From contig JADKIH010000017.1 of NCBI GenBank assembly GCA_016721305.1, forward strand, positions 1-64,000: a stretch of DNA of 64,000 nucleotides. Reading direction: 5' to 3'. Under the pieces are notes generated by a model. It was not told the origin of the DNA, did not search any database, and worked only from the letters and a program-made list of their open reading frames with translations. Shown one piece after another: positions 48,017-56,790 of this stretch (within the stretch, counting starts at the first letter, position 1; each line of letters opens with the position of its first letter). The position numbers were made by a program, and so were the translations under genes. The stretch comes from Bacteroidota bacterium. GTDB taxonomy: Bacteria > Bacteroidota > Bacteroidia > AKYH767-A > 2013-40CM-41-45.

Positions 48017-48112
48017 GTTCTAAGTTCAGGGTTCAAAGTTCAAGGTTCAAAGTTCAAGGTTCAAAGTTCAATGTTCAAAGTTCAATGTTCAAGGTTCAAA
48101 GTTCAATGTTTC
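48017..48112. repeat. TTCAAGGTTCAAAGTTCAA word array, plus-sense arm
   Basis: About eleven copies of GTTCAA(A/G/T) words in one run. Their reverse complement TTTGAACCTTGAAC forms the core of the tandem array starting at 48210, so the two blocks are facing inverted arms around about 90 bases. The spacer from 47825 to 48016 before it shows no gene or promoter that I can support. Confidence 0.8.
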
Positions 48113-48180
48113 CGTTGGTCTTTGAAATTTAGTGGGGAATTGAAAAATAACAAAGAATTGAGGGCAAGTACAATTTAAAA

Positions 48181-48530
48181 TTAGTCCCGCTTTCTCAACA
48201 ATGTACGGAAACTTTGAACCTTGAACCTTGAACTTTGAACCTTTAACACAAGAGCCATTTAAAATTAGTCCGGCTTTCTCAACAATGTACGGAAACTTTG
48301 AACCTTGAACCTTGAACTTTGAACCTTTAACTTTGAACCTTTAACACAAGAGCCATTTAAAATTAGTCCGGCTTTCTCAACAATGTACGGAAACTTTGAA
48401 CCTTGAACCTTGAACTTTGAACCTTTAACTTTGAACCTTTAACACAAGAGCCATTTAAAATTAGTCCGGCTTTCTCAACAATGTACGGAAACTTTGAACT
48501 TTGAACCTTGAACTTTGAACCTTTAACAAA
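48181..48530. repeat. Four tandem copies of an 84/98-base unit
   Basis: Each unit starts TTAGTCCGGCTTTCTCAACA, followed by ATGTACGGAAACTTTGAACC and then CTTGAACCTTTAAC words and ACACAAGAGCCATTTAAAA. Copies start at 48181, 48265, 48363 and 48461. The 98-base copies differ from the 84-base one by one extra TTTGAACCTTTAAC. Near-identity of copies points to recent slippage or unequal recombination. No ORF with protein character and no unique spacers between copies. Confidence 0.9.
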
Positions 48531-48535
48531 AGGCC

Positions 48536-48566
48536 AAAAAAAAGCCCGACAACTGCCGGGCTTCTA
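48536..48566 (-). terminator. Terminator of the glutamine synthetase gene
   Basis: Minus strand: AAGCCCG pairs with CGGGCTT around GCAGTTGT, followed by eight T. It lies directly at the end of the tandem array. Confidence 0.85.
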
Positions 48567-48582
48567 AACTTTCTAAAGATGA

Positions 48583-50776
48583 CTAGCGGATCGCAACCAA
48601 CTCGCGGTACTTCGCCATCGGCCACAACTCATCGTCAACCAACATCTCCAGATCATCAACATTGTCGCGGATGATATCGAATAATGGTCGTACAGCATCG
48701 CAATAAGCAATCGCTTTTTCGCGGATGTTCTCGATCTTATTGGCTTTCTTGCGGGCTTCGATCATTTCTTCAACTTTCACATTGATATTCGTAATGTGCT
48801 TGCTGATATCGGTGATCATTTCCATCTGTGTCTTTGTCATGTCGGCGCTAACTTTGATGCTGTTTAAAGCGGCAACGTTTTCGGCCAGACGAGTCTGATA
48901 TTTCAGAGCGGCAGGAATGATGTGATTGATCGCTAAATCTCCCATCACGCGCGACTCGATCTGAATTTTCTTGATGTAAGTTTCAAGCAAGATCTCGTGA
49001 CGCGCTTCTACCTCACGGTGTGAGAAAATCGAAAGATTCTCGAACAGACTGAAGTGAACTCTTCGAAACATAAGCGTCGAGAGCTTTTGGCGTAGTTGTG
49101 ATATTCGACAAGCCGCGTTTTGCTGCTTCTTTTACCCACTCATCACCGTAACCATTTCCTTCGAAACGGATGTTCTTCGATTCAACGATATACTGACGGA
49201 GAACTTTCAGAATTGCTTCGTCTTTCTTCGATCCTTTTTCGATCAATGCATCAACTTCTTTCTTGAATTCGAGCAACTGATTAGCCATAATCGTATTCAA
49301 TACCATCATCGCATTCGAGCAGTTTGCCGAAGAACCTACAGCGCGGAATTCGAATTTATTTCCAGTGAAGGCAAATGGTGATGTACGGTTACGATCGGTA
49401 TTGTCGAGGAGGATTTCAGGAATCTTGCCGATATTCATTTTCAATGTAGTCTTCTCGTCGGCAGACAATTTTTTGCCTTCGTTAACTGTATTCACGATTT
49501 CGTCCATCACATTTGAAAGTTGTGAACCGAGGAATACCGACATGATTGCAGGCGGTGCTTCGTTCGCTCCCAAACGGTGATCGTTACTTGCTGATGCGAT
49601 ACTTGCGCGAAGCAAATCGGCATGCTTGTAAACGGCCATCAATGTGTTCACGAAGAATGTGAGGAACATCAAATTGCTCTTCGGAGTTGAACCCGGCGAC
49701 AATAAATTTTTTCCTGTGTTCGTGCTCAAACTCCAGTTGTTGTGCTTACCGCTACCGTTGATACCGGCATATGGTTTTTCATGCAATAACACTTTGAAGT
49801 TATGACGACGAGCAACTTTATCCATCAAGTCCATCAACAATGCGTTGTGGTCAACAGCTAAGTTGATTTCTTCGAATACCGGAGCGCACTCAAACTGACT
49901 TGGCGCAACCTCGTTGTGACGAGTCTTCAGAGGAATTCCCAGCTTGTAAGCTTCTGTTTCGAAGTCGAGCATGAAGGCGTAAACGCGCTCAGGAATCGAT
50001 CCGAAATAGTGATCTTCCAACTGTTGTCCTTTTGCAGGTGAGTGACCAAATAAGGTACGACCTGTGATCATTAAATCCGGACGGGAATTGAGTAAGTGTG
50101 TATCTACTAAAAAGTATTCCTGCTCTACACCGAGAGTAGCAAATACTTTTGTGATGTCTTTATCGAAGTACTGACACACATCGACAGCTGCTTTATCAAG
50201 AATATGAAGTGCTTTCAGCAATGGAGCTTTGTAATCAAGCGTCTCTCCTGTATAAGAAACAAAGATCGTCGGAATACAAAGAGCTTTACCGCTTGCGCTT
50301 TCCATGATGAATGCAGGCGAAGAAGGATCCCAAGCCGTATAACCACGAGCTTCGAATGTGTTACGAATACCACCGCTAGGGAAGCTGGAAGCATCCGGTT
50401 CTTGCTGAGCCAATGCATTTCCTGAGAAATGTTCGATCGCTTTACCGTCTTGTAATTCGAAGAATGAATCGTGCTTCTCAGCCGTCAATCCTGTTAACGG
50501 TTGAAACCAGTGTGTGTAGTGAGTCGCACCTTTTGAGTTCGCCCATTCTTTCATACCTAAAGCAACCTGATCAGCCATCTTGCGATCAATCTGCACACCG
50601 TGCTCAATCGCTGCCATTACGGCTTTGAAAGCATCACGCTGCAAGAATTTCTGCATCGCATCTTTGTTAAAAACGTTGGTTCCATAATAATCAGAAACCT
50701 TTGCCGAAGGTGGAGTCACCTTCACCGGCTGGCGGTTGGAAACGGATTCCAGTGCGCGAAATCTAAGCTTTGTCAT
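48583..50776 (-). CDS. glnN: Glutamine synthetase type III, one frameshift
   Basis: Makes glutamine from glutamate, ammonia and ATP. The large GSIII type (about 731 residues here), typical of Bacteroidota. Starts MTKLRFRALESVSNRQPVKV, with FWPLTG-like HWFQPLTGLTAEKHDSF, GVEQEYFLVD (about 220, metal-binding Glu), the family signature SNDHRLGANEAPPAIMSVFL (about 402-421), and FRAVGSSANCS. The frame shifts near 49047: the first part ends SVRESFDFLTP, the second resumes ENLSIFSHREVEARHEILLE and runs to KYRELVAIR. The correct join is in the region SLFENLSIF, so this is most likely an indel error. Own promoter and terminator; nothing else in the transcript. Confidence 0.93.
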
Positions 50777-50826
50777 TGTTTTTTGTTATGAATGGTTTTT
50801 TACCGTTTATTTTTAAAAAAGTTTTC

Positions 50827-50857
50827 AAATGTATGTAAAAAATAGGGGGTATGTCAA
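50827..50857 (-). promoter_or_regulatory. Bacteroidota-type promoter of glutamine synthetase III
   Basis: Minus strand: TTG (50857-50855), 20-base spacer, TACATTTG (50834-50827). The ATG follows 50 bases later. Confidence 0.55.
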
Positions 50858-51187
50858 CAAAAAGTATAGTTTTTTGAACAGGAAGTGTTGAAAAATAGGG
50901 GGTGGTGGCGAAAAAGTCGCATATTTTCTTACATTCAGTCAATTTCTATCCGGAAAAGTTGAATTCAGAATTTTGAATTCATAATTCAGAATTTGGGCCA
51001 AAATCGACCTTTCTTCCTTTTTTGAAACGCGTGGGTTGGATTTTCTCCTTATTAATGCCTAAAAAATGAAAAGGATCTTACAAAAAGCACCTTTTTCGGA
51101 GGACTCCTTTAATTAATGGGGGGTAGGCTAAAAAAGAGTCTCTATTTCCGCCGACACTTCGAAATTAGGTATACCTATAGCCAAAAT

Positions 51188-51257
51188 ATGTCGTTCATCG
51201 CCCGGGCTCGGAATTTAGCGACGGAGCGTTTGGGTGGTTCCGGGCGATGAACGACAT
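51188..51257. repeat. Inverted pair of ATGTCGTTCATCGCCCGG elements
   Basis: ATGTCGTTCATCGCCCGG at 51188-51205 faces its exact reverse complement at 51240-51257 around a 34-base loop. The same element (Y at the thirteenth/fourteenth position varies C/T) recurs at 53274, 53374 and, reversed, at 53149 and 53425, on the far side of the T9SS gene. The rest of the spacer from 50858 to 51402 has GAATTCAGAATT words at 50960-50994 and otherwise no signal that I can name. Confidence 0.85.
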
Positions 51258-51402
51258 CCAGGGCCGAGTCTTTCTCTCCATGTTGTCACATGAGCTGTCA
51301 TATAAAGTTGTTGTTTGAGCTGGTAGGGAGGGTGTTTTCCGGACAGAAGTTTTTAGTGGAGATTTGGAAAGAGTTTTTAACTTGTGACCACAAACACACA
51401 TT

Positions 51403-53067
51403 ATGAAAAAACTAGCACTCTTAACTCGTTGTTTTATTTTGGTTTGGTTCCTTTTTCCTGATTCAAGCTCTGCCCAAAATGGTTTGTGGACGTGGGTACA
51501 TGGTGATAGTACTTACTATACATCTCCTCGTTTCGGAATTCGAGGAGTAGCTGATAGTAGTAATGTTCCGCCTACACTTTATGCTCCGGTTTTCTGGACA
51601 GGTAAGGATGGGAGATTCTGGATTTATGGTGGGAAGGATTATAGCTCCGGGTACTATTCAGATATGTGGATGTTCGATCCGGATACTCGCATGTGGACTT
51701 GGGTAATGGGCGACAGTGGAAGAGTGGATCTGCCGGCTGTGAGAGGTATTAAGGGAGTGGCATCGCCAAGTAACTCGCCCGGTTGTCGTGGATTGGGAAG
51801 TCCGGCATGGACAGATACTAGCGGGAATCTTTGGTTTTATGGTGGATATTCTAAACAATGGACAGGATCTTTTCCTTTCCGATATATGTCTGATTTGTGG
51901 AAGTTCGACGTGCAGACGAATGAGTGGACTTGGATGGATGGCGATTCTCTTCCGGAATATGCTGTAAAAGGTGTTCGACTTATTCCTGACTCTTTGAATA
52001 CGCCCGGTTCATTTGCAGAGTGCTCTGATTATTGGGTGGATGCGAATAATAATTTTTGGTTCTTCGGCGGAGGACAAGATTTTTATGCCAATGATTATTT
52101 ATGGAGATACACGCCCACAACCGGTAATTGGACATGGATGGCCGGAGGAAATACATTTGGTCATGGACACTATGGGACGCGTGGAGTTTTTGATACGCTG
52201 AATTCACCTCCTCGTCGTTTTGCGCATACTTCATGGCAAGATGCTGATAATAAATTTTGGGTTTTTGGAGGAAGTTATGACGGACTCGTCTACGATAAAT
52301 TCCTGAATGATCTCTGGTGCTATGATCCTCAAATTAACTCATGGTGTTGGTTTGCAGGCGACGATTCTCTCTCTGATATCAATCATTATGGACCGGAATG
52401 TGAACCTGCCGATAGTCTCACTCCGGCAAATGGAATCGAAGGCCGGGCTGCATGGATCGATTCCGTCGGTAATCTCTGGAAGTATGGAGGAAAGTACGAG
52501 GTTCCGGGTAATGCTTATACACGTAATCTTTGCCTAATGTGGTGTTTTGTGATGCAGACGAAACAATGGATGTTGGTTGACTCACCTACGCCTGATCCGG
52601 GTTATTCAATAGATATGCAAAGGCACTTCGGTACTCTTGGCATACCGGATATTAATAGCCATCCCGGAGCTCGTTGTGGTACCGCCAGTTTCAAAGATCG
52701 AAATGGAGTATTTTATATGTTTGGAGGACTTACCAAAGTGCCTGTCACCGGAATGGATGTCACAGTGAATGATATGTGGAGTTACACTCCCGATCCGACA
52801 TGCCTACAAACAGCATCCATCATTGAAAGCGATTCGAGGGCCATGCAAATTTTTCCAAACCCTGCTTCCCGAGAGTTTCATATCGATCAGCAAAATGAAA
52901 TCTTCTATACTCAAATTGAATTGATGAATCTTCATGGCGGCATCGTGAAAAGTTTAAAAGCAAATCCAATCACCACCATCGACGTTTCTCAACTTGCTTC
53001 CGGTATTTATATAATACACTTGAAGAATTCCTCTACGCATCGCTTCGAACGAATCGTTGTACAGTAA
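51403..53067 (+). CDS. Kelch-like T9SS cargo protein
   Basis: 554 residues. Signal peptide MKKLALLTRCFILVWFLFPD followed by SSAQNG. About six kelch-type units repeat the pattern FWxYGGxxxxxYYxDMWxFDxxTxxWTWxxG (for example KFWVFGGSYDGL, LWKYGGKYE, MWMFDPDTRMWTWVMGDSG), which build a beta-propeller. The last 80 residues are a type A T9SS tail: MQIFPNPASREFHIDQ, IELMNLHGGIVKSLK, LASGIYIIHLKNSSTHRFER. The protein should be at or beyond the outer membrane; the propeller suggests binding, not catalysis. The gene is bracketed by ATGTCGTTCATCG elements on both sides. Confidence 0.88.
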   Translation: MKKLALLTRCFILVWFLFPDSSSAQNGLWTWVHGDSTYYTSPRFGIRGVADSSNVPPTLYAPVFWTGKDGRFWIYGGKDYSSGYYSDMWMFDPDTRMWTWVMGDSGRVDLPAVRGIKGVASPSNSPGCRGLGSPAWTDTSGNLWFYGGYSKQWTGSFPFRYMSDLWKFDVQTNEWTWMDGDSLPEYAVKGVRLIPDSLNTPGSFAECSDYWVDANNNFWFFGGGQDFYANDYLWRYTPTTGNWTWMAGGNTFGHGHYGTRGVFDTLNSPPRRFAHTSWQDADNKFWVFGGSYDGLVYDKFLNDLWCYDPQINSWCWFAGDDSLSDINHYGPECEPADSLTPANGIEGRAAWIDSVGNLWKYGGKYEVPGNAYTRNLCLMWCFVMQTKQWMLVDSPTPDPGYSIDMQRHFGTLGIPDINSHPGARCGTASFKDRNGVFYMFGGLTKVPVTGMDVTVNDMWSYTPDPTCLQTASIIESDSRAMQIFPNPASREFHIDQQNEIFYTQIELMNLHGGIVKSLKANPITTIDVSQLASGIYIIHLKNSSTHRFERIVVQ

Positions 53068-53088
53068 ATTTAGCCAGGCTAACAGAAT

Positions 53089-53448
53089 GCTTGTTGTATA
53101 GTGAGGCGGTTTGTTGGAGTTTACTTCGGAGCGCTTAAGTTGTTATTGTCGATGAACGACATATTAATTTTGGCACCGAGTTGTCAACTAAAGTTAGCAC
53201 AACTAGATGTAACGACCTCTCTATACAACCCACGGGGTCCCCTTCGGGGATGACAGGAAGTTTTTGCGTGTGTATGTCGTTCATCGTCCGGAAGAGCGCA
53301 CACTTTTAATAACGACCTCACTATACAACAAGCAAGATCCCCTTCGGGGATGACAGTTACCACAAGGGGAGGGATGTCGTTCATCGTCCGGAAGAACTCA
53401 CTTTCTTTGTAGTATACAATCGAGCCCGGACGATGAACGACATATTAA
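53089..53448. repeat. Mosaic of three inverted-repeat motifs after a T9SS gene
   Basis: Three motifs are reused: (a) CCTCACTATACAAC at 53216 and 53316, and reversed at 53092-53106; (b) CCCCTTCGGGGATGACAG at 53239-53256 and 53339-53356; (c) ATGTCGTTCATCGTCCGG at 53274 and 53374, with reversed copies at 53149 and 53425. The order a-b-c is repeated twice (period 100) between the reversed copies. The whole block could fold into a branched structure. There is no transposase and no ORF. Confidence 0.85.
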
Positions 53449-53494
53449 ATGTAGCAACCGAAAACGCAAAACAACCGGTAGAAAAATCACCCCA

Positions 53495-53526
53495 CAAAAA
53501 AGCCCGCAGCTAAAAAACTGCGGGCC
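53495..53526 (-). terminator. Terminator of the desaturase gene
   Basis: Minus strand: GCCCGCAG and CTGCGGGC form eight pairs around TTTTTTAG, then six T. Confidence 0.85.
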
Positions 53527-53567
53527 ATTACTAAATATTTTGTTATCAAAGAAAGCCGCTCAAACAG

Positions 53568-53601
53568 TAAGTCAACTTACAACTTACTACTTACAACTTA
53601 C
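53568..53601. repeat. TTACAACTTACTACTTAC words at the desaturase 3' end
   Basis: AAGTCAACTTACAACTTACT followed by ACTTACAACTTAC, beginning a few bases after the desaturase stop on its strand. Same family as 19856-20090 and 32868-32906. Confidence 0.75.
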
Positions 53602-53604
53602 CCT

Positions 53605-54669
53605 TTACTCCCTCCCCATGCGATAAAGGTACTTAATATGCGACACCACCGCCGCAAAGAAAGTAGGCTGCTCCAGATAAACCAAACCGTGATCAGCACA
53701 TGTGGCTTTTACGATCGGTGATAATTCAGGATAGTGTACGTGAGAAATTTTTGGGAATAAGTGATGTTCTACCTGCTGGTTCAATCCTCCTGTTAAGAAA
53801 GAAAGAAGTTTGCTGCGTGAACCGAAGTTTGATGTCGTAAGGATTTGGTGAACGGCCCAGTCGTTTTCCAGAACGGGTGTTGCAATCGGATCAACGAACG
53901 ATGTGTCTTCTACCGTGTGCGCCAATTGGAAGATGATGGAGATAACTATGCCGGTTGTGACAACGAAAATTCCGTAACCGATGAAGAAGTCTACCCAACC
54001 TAAACGAATGATTGGAATCACCGCGAAAATTCCGAGGTAAATGATCTTCGTTAACCAGAAACCGATATGCGTTTTAAGATCTAAGTGAATGTTCTCTTTG
54101 CTGGCAATCGTTTTTCTGAAATATTTTCCGATGTCGAGAATGTAAATCCACAACACGTAAGTCATTCCGTAGATTAGGAAGAAATAGATGTGCTGGAAAC
54201 GGTGATAGAAACGTTTCTTTTGAGAAGGTGCTAAGCGGAGGAATGGCTCTGCTGCAATATCATCGTCATGTCCTTCGATATTTGTCCAGGTGTGGTGAAG
54301 CATGTTGTGCTTGATATTCCACATGAATGAACTACCACCGAGGAGATTCAATGTTAAGGCTGCAATGCGATTCATCGTTTTGCTCGATGAGTACGAACCG
54401 TGTCCGCCATCGTGCATAACGTTAAAGCCGATTCCCGCAGAGAATAGACCAAGCATTATGCTTAATAAAATCGCAAACGGAGCCGATGGTGTAAAGAACA
54501 CGAGCATAATGTAAGTCGCGATAAACGACGTTACATAAAATGCCGACTTCACATACAGCTTTGCATTTCCGACAGGGTCAATTTTATGTTCAAGGAAATA
54601 TGCGTCTACTCTCGCCTTTAAATCGGTGTAGAATGTGGATGCGTTTCCGTTAAATTTCAATGTTGCCAT
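53605..54669 (-). CDS. Membrane fatty acid desaturase
   Basis: Di-iron enzyme that introduces a cis double bond into an acyl chain (acyl-CoA or acyl-lipid) in the membrane. 354 residues with the three His boxes in order: HDGGH (about 87-91), HNMLHH (about 121-126) and QQVEHH (about 293-298). Four hydrophobic segments (for example FYVTSFIATYIMLVFF, IGYGIFVVTTGIVISIIFQL) surround them. The QxxHH third box is typical of front-end and linoleoyl-CoA-type desaturases; the exact position of the double bond cannot be told. Monocistronic, with a terminator downstream. Confidence 0.93.
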   Translation of the reverse strand: MATLKFNGNASTFYTDLKARVDAYFLEHKIDPVGNAKLYVKSAFYVTSFIATYIMLVFFTPSAPFAILLSIMLGLFSAGIGFNVMHDGGHGSYSSSKTMNRIAALTLNLLGGSSFMWNIKHNMLHHTWTNIEGHDDDIAAEPFLRLAPSQKKRFYHRFQHIYFFLIYGMTYVLWIYILDIGKYFRKTIASKENIHLDLKTHIGFWLTKIIYLGIFAVIPIIRLGWVDFFIGYGIFVVTTGIVISIIFQLAHTVEDTSFVDPIATPVLENDWAVHQILTTSNFGSRSKLLSFLTGGLNQQVEHHLFPKISHVHYPELSPIVKATCADHGLVYLEQPTFFAAVVSHIKYLYRMGRE

Positions 54670-54717
54670 TTTTTCTTCTTGTTCAATTTAAACACTAAGT
54701 TCGCAGTTATATTTCTA

Positions 54718-54761
54718 TAAAACAGAGGTTATGTAATAAACATTTACACAACCTCTGTTTT
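54718..54761. terminator. Long two-way hairpin between helicase and desaturase genes
   Basis: AAACAGAGGTTATGTAA pairs with TTACACAACCTCTGTTT (16 pairs with one mismatch) around about ten bases, flanked by AAAA and TTTTA. It lies just after the helicase stop (minus strand) and upstream of the desaturase ATG, so it most likely ends the helicase transcript. Confidence 0.75.
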
Positions 54762-54769
54762 AAACTGAA

Positions 54770-56620
54770 TTACCATTTTTTCTTCTTGAAAGAACCGCTG
54801 CCTTCTTTCTTGGCAGGACGATTTTCTCCCCAACCGCGTTTTCCGCCTGATCCTGAACTAGATCCTGAGCTTCTTTCGCTGCCGCCGCCTCTATCGCCAC
54901 GATCCGAAGAGTATTTTCCCTTACTTGACGATCCATAGCTTTTAGCGCCACCGCCGGAATATTTTCTTCCGCCGCCACCGCCGCTTCCGCCTCTGAATTC
55001 ACCCGGTTTTTTACGGGTTTCCGGCGAAGATACTTCGATGCGCACTTTTCGTCCCTGATAAATCTCACCCTGGAAGGTTTCCATCGCACGGTTGAGATCT
55101 TTCTCCTGCATTTCCACAAATGAATAAACTCCTTTTACATCGATACGACCAATAGTCGCTTCTTCGATGGTCAGAATTTCACTCACGTATTTACGCATCA
55201 TCTTTTCATTCAGTCCATCCATCGAACCTAAGTTGATGAACATACGCGGAGCAGACGAACGATAACCTGAACTTCCTTTGCCCGAGTGAGCAAGATCTAC
55301 GTTCAGATCGGGTGCATTACGATATGCGTCGAGGAATCGGTTGAATTCGATACTCACTACGCGCTTGATCAAATCTTCTTTGCTTAAGTCTTTGAGTTCT
55401 TCAAAAACCGGCGCCAAATATTTTGCGATTCCACCTTCGTTAACCTTAACCTCATTGATCTTGTGCATCAGATTCATCAATTGCATTTCGCAAATCTGAA
55501 CGGCATCAGGAATTTTTCCGAGGTGGAATTTCGTATTAATTTTCTTTTCGATAAAACGAATTTTATCGATTTCACGAGTGTTCACTAGGGCAATCGAAAT
55601 ACCTGATTTACCTGCACGCGCTGTACGACCGCTACGGTGTGTATAGCTTTCCGGTTCATCGGGAAGATTGTAGTGAATTACGTGAGTGATATCGTTTACG
55701 TCGATACCACGAGCGGCTACGTCAGTCGCTACAAGTACATCTAAGTTCTTGCTGCGGTAACGCGCCATTACTTTATCACGTTGCGTTTGCGTTAAATCTC
55801 CGTGCAAAGAATCGGAATTGTATCCGTCTTTCGCGAGATTTTCGGCGATGCGTTGCGTGTCAATTTTTGTACGACAGAAAATGATTCCGAAAATTTCAGG
55901 AACAGAATCCAGCAATCTTTTCAATCCCTGGTATCTGTCTTTTTCGTGAATCACATAATAGTAGTGTTCGATATTACCTGCACCTTCATTCTTGCGACCG
56001 ATAGTCAGCTCGAATGGTTCGTGCATGTACTTGCTTGCAATGGTGCGAACTTCTTGCGGCATCGTTGCAGAGAACAACCATACGCGACGTTGTTTTGGAA
56101 GATGGCTCAGAATTTCATCGATATCCTCCTGGAAACCCATGTTGAGCATTTCATCTGCTTCATCGAGTACGACGTAGCGGATTTGATCCATTCTAATCGC
56201 GCCACGGTTAATCAAATCGATCAGTCGACCGGGTGTTGCCACCACGATTTGTGAACCTTTTTTGATTTGCCGGATTTGAGCAACAATATTAGCCCCGCCA
56301 TATACAGGAGTAATCGACGCCGAGCGTTCGTACTTACCGTATTTAACAAGATCATTAGTAATCTGCACACACAGTTCCCGTGTCGGTGCCAGAATGAGTG
56401 CCTGAGTCGTAGGCAGTCTTAGGTCAGTAAGAGATAATAGTGGAAGGCCAAAGGCAGCAGTTTTTCCGGTTCCGGTCTGCGCCAATCCGATAAAATCAGT
56501 TTCGTCGGCCAAGAGTCTTGGTATGGCCTGTTCCTGAATAGGTGTGGGCGTAACAAAGCCCAGTTCTTCGATGGCTTTCAACACATTCTCGCCAACTCCT
56601 AAATCAGAGAAAGAAAGCAT
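54770..56620 (-). CDS. DEAD-box ATP-dependent RNA helicase
   Basis: 616 residues. Q motif in FVTPTPIQEQAIP, motif I AQTGTGKTA (about 44-52), Ia PTRELCVQ, II DEADEMLNMGF (about 152), III SATMP, IV-VI with ATDVAARGIDV and HRSGRTARAGKSG. An extended helical region and a DbpA-type RNA-binding domain (about 475-550, MFINLGSMDGLNEKMMRKYV) follow, and a Gly/Ser/Arg-rich tail (about 555-616) ending SGSFKKKKW. This is the CsdA/DeaD type, which unwinds structured RNA in ribosome assembly and cold adaptation; the basic tail binds RNA. A TACCTTCG box at 56645-56638 could be the -7 of its promoter. Confidence 0.93.
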   Translation of the reverse strand: MLSFSDLGVGENVLKAIEELGFVTPTPIQEQAIPRLLADETDFIGLAQTGTGKTAAFGLPLLSLTDLRLPTTQALILAPTRELCVQITNDLVKYGKYERSASITPVYGGANIVAQIRQIKKGSQIVVATPGRLIDLINRGAIRMDQIRYVVLDEADEMLNMGFQEDIDEILSHLPKQRRVWLFSATMPQEVRTIASKYMHEPFELTIGRKNEGAGNIEHYYYVIHEKDRYQGLKRLLDSVPEIFGIIFCRTKIDTQRIAENLAKDGYNSDSLHGDLTQTQRDKVMARYRSKNLDVLVATDVAARGIDVNDITHVIHYNLPDEPESYTHRSGRTARAGKSGISIALVNTREIDKIRFIEKKINTKFHLGKIPDAVQICEMQLMNLMHKINEVKVNEGGIAKYLAPVFEELKDLSKEDLIKRVVSIEFNRFLDAYRNAPDLNVDLAHSGKGSSGYRSSAPRMFINLGSMDGLNEKMMRKYVSEILTIEEATIGRIDVKGVYSFVEMQEKDLNRAMETFQGEIYQGRKVRIEVSSPETRKKPGEFRGGSGGGGGRKYSGGGAKSYGSSSKGKYSSDRGDRGGGSERSSGSSSGSGGKRGWGENRPAKKEGSGSFKKKKW

Positions 56621-56790
56621 TGTTTGAAATTAGACCGCGAAGGTACACTTTTTTTCCGAAGTTACCAGTTTGACCGAGCTATTTCATTGAAAAACAGGGA
56701 AATTGAGTTGAAATGGTAGATGTCGATTGTGAATTGATCGAGGTCTAACTTGCATTTTACTGATATAAGAACCCTAAAGTTATTATTCGG

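Noticed and set aside
48181..48530. Possible CRISPR array
   Set aside because: Four regularly spaced repeats, but the whole 84/98-base unit is repeated with no unique spacers, and no cas genes are present.
50858..51180. Small RNA or riboswitch upstream of the kelch-like T9SS gene
   Set aside because: Only low-complexity words and a short AGGTATACCT palindrome; no known riboswitch core and no terminator-type hairpin before the gene.
53184..53384. Minus-strand frame in the palindrome mosaic
   Set aside because: Entirely made of repeat motifs; the same motif read twice gives an internally repeated nonsense peptide.
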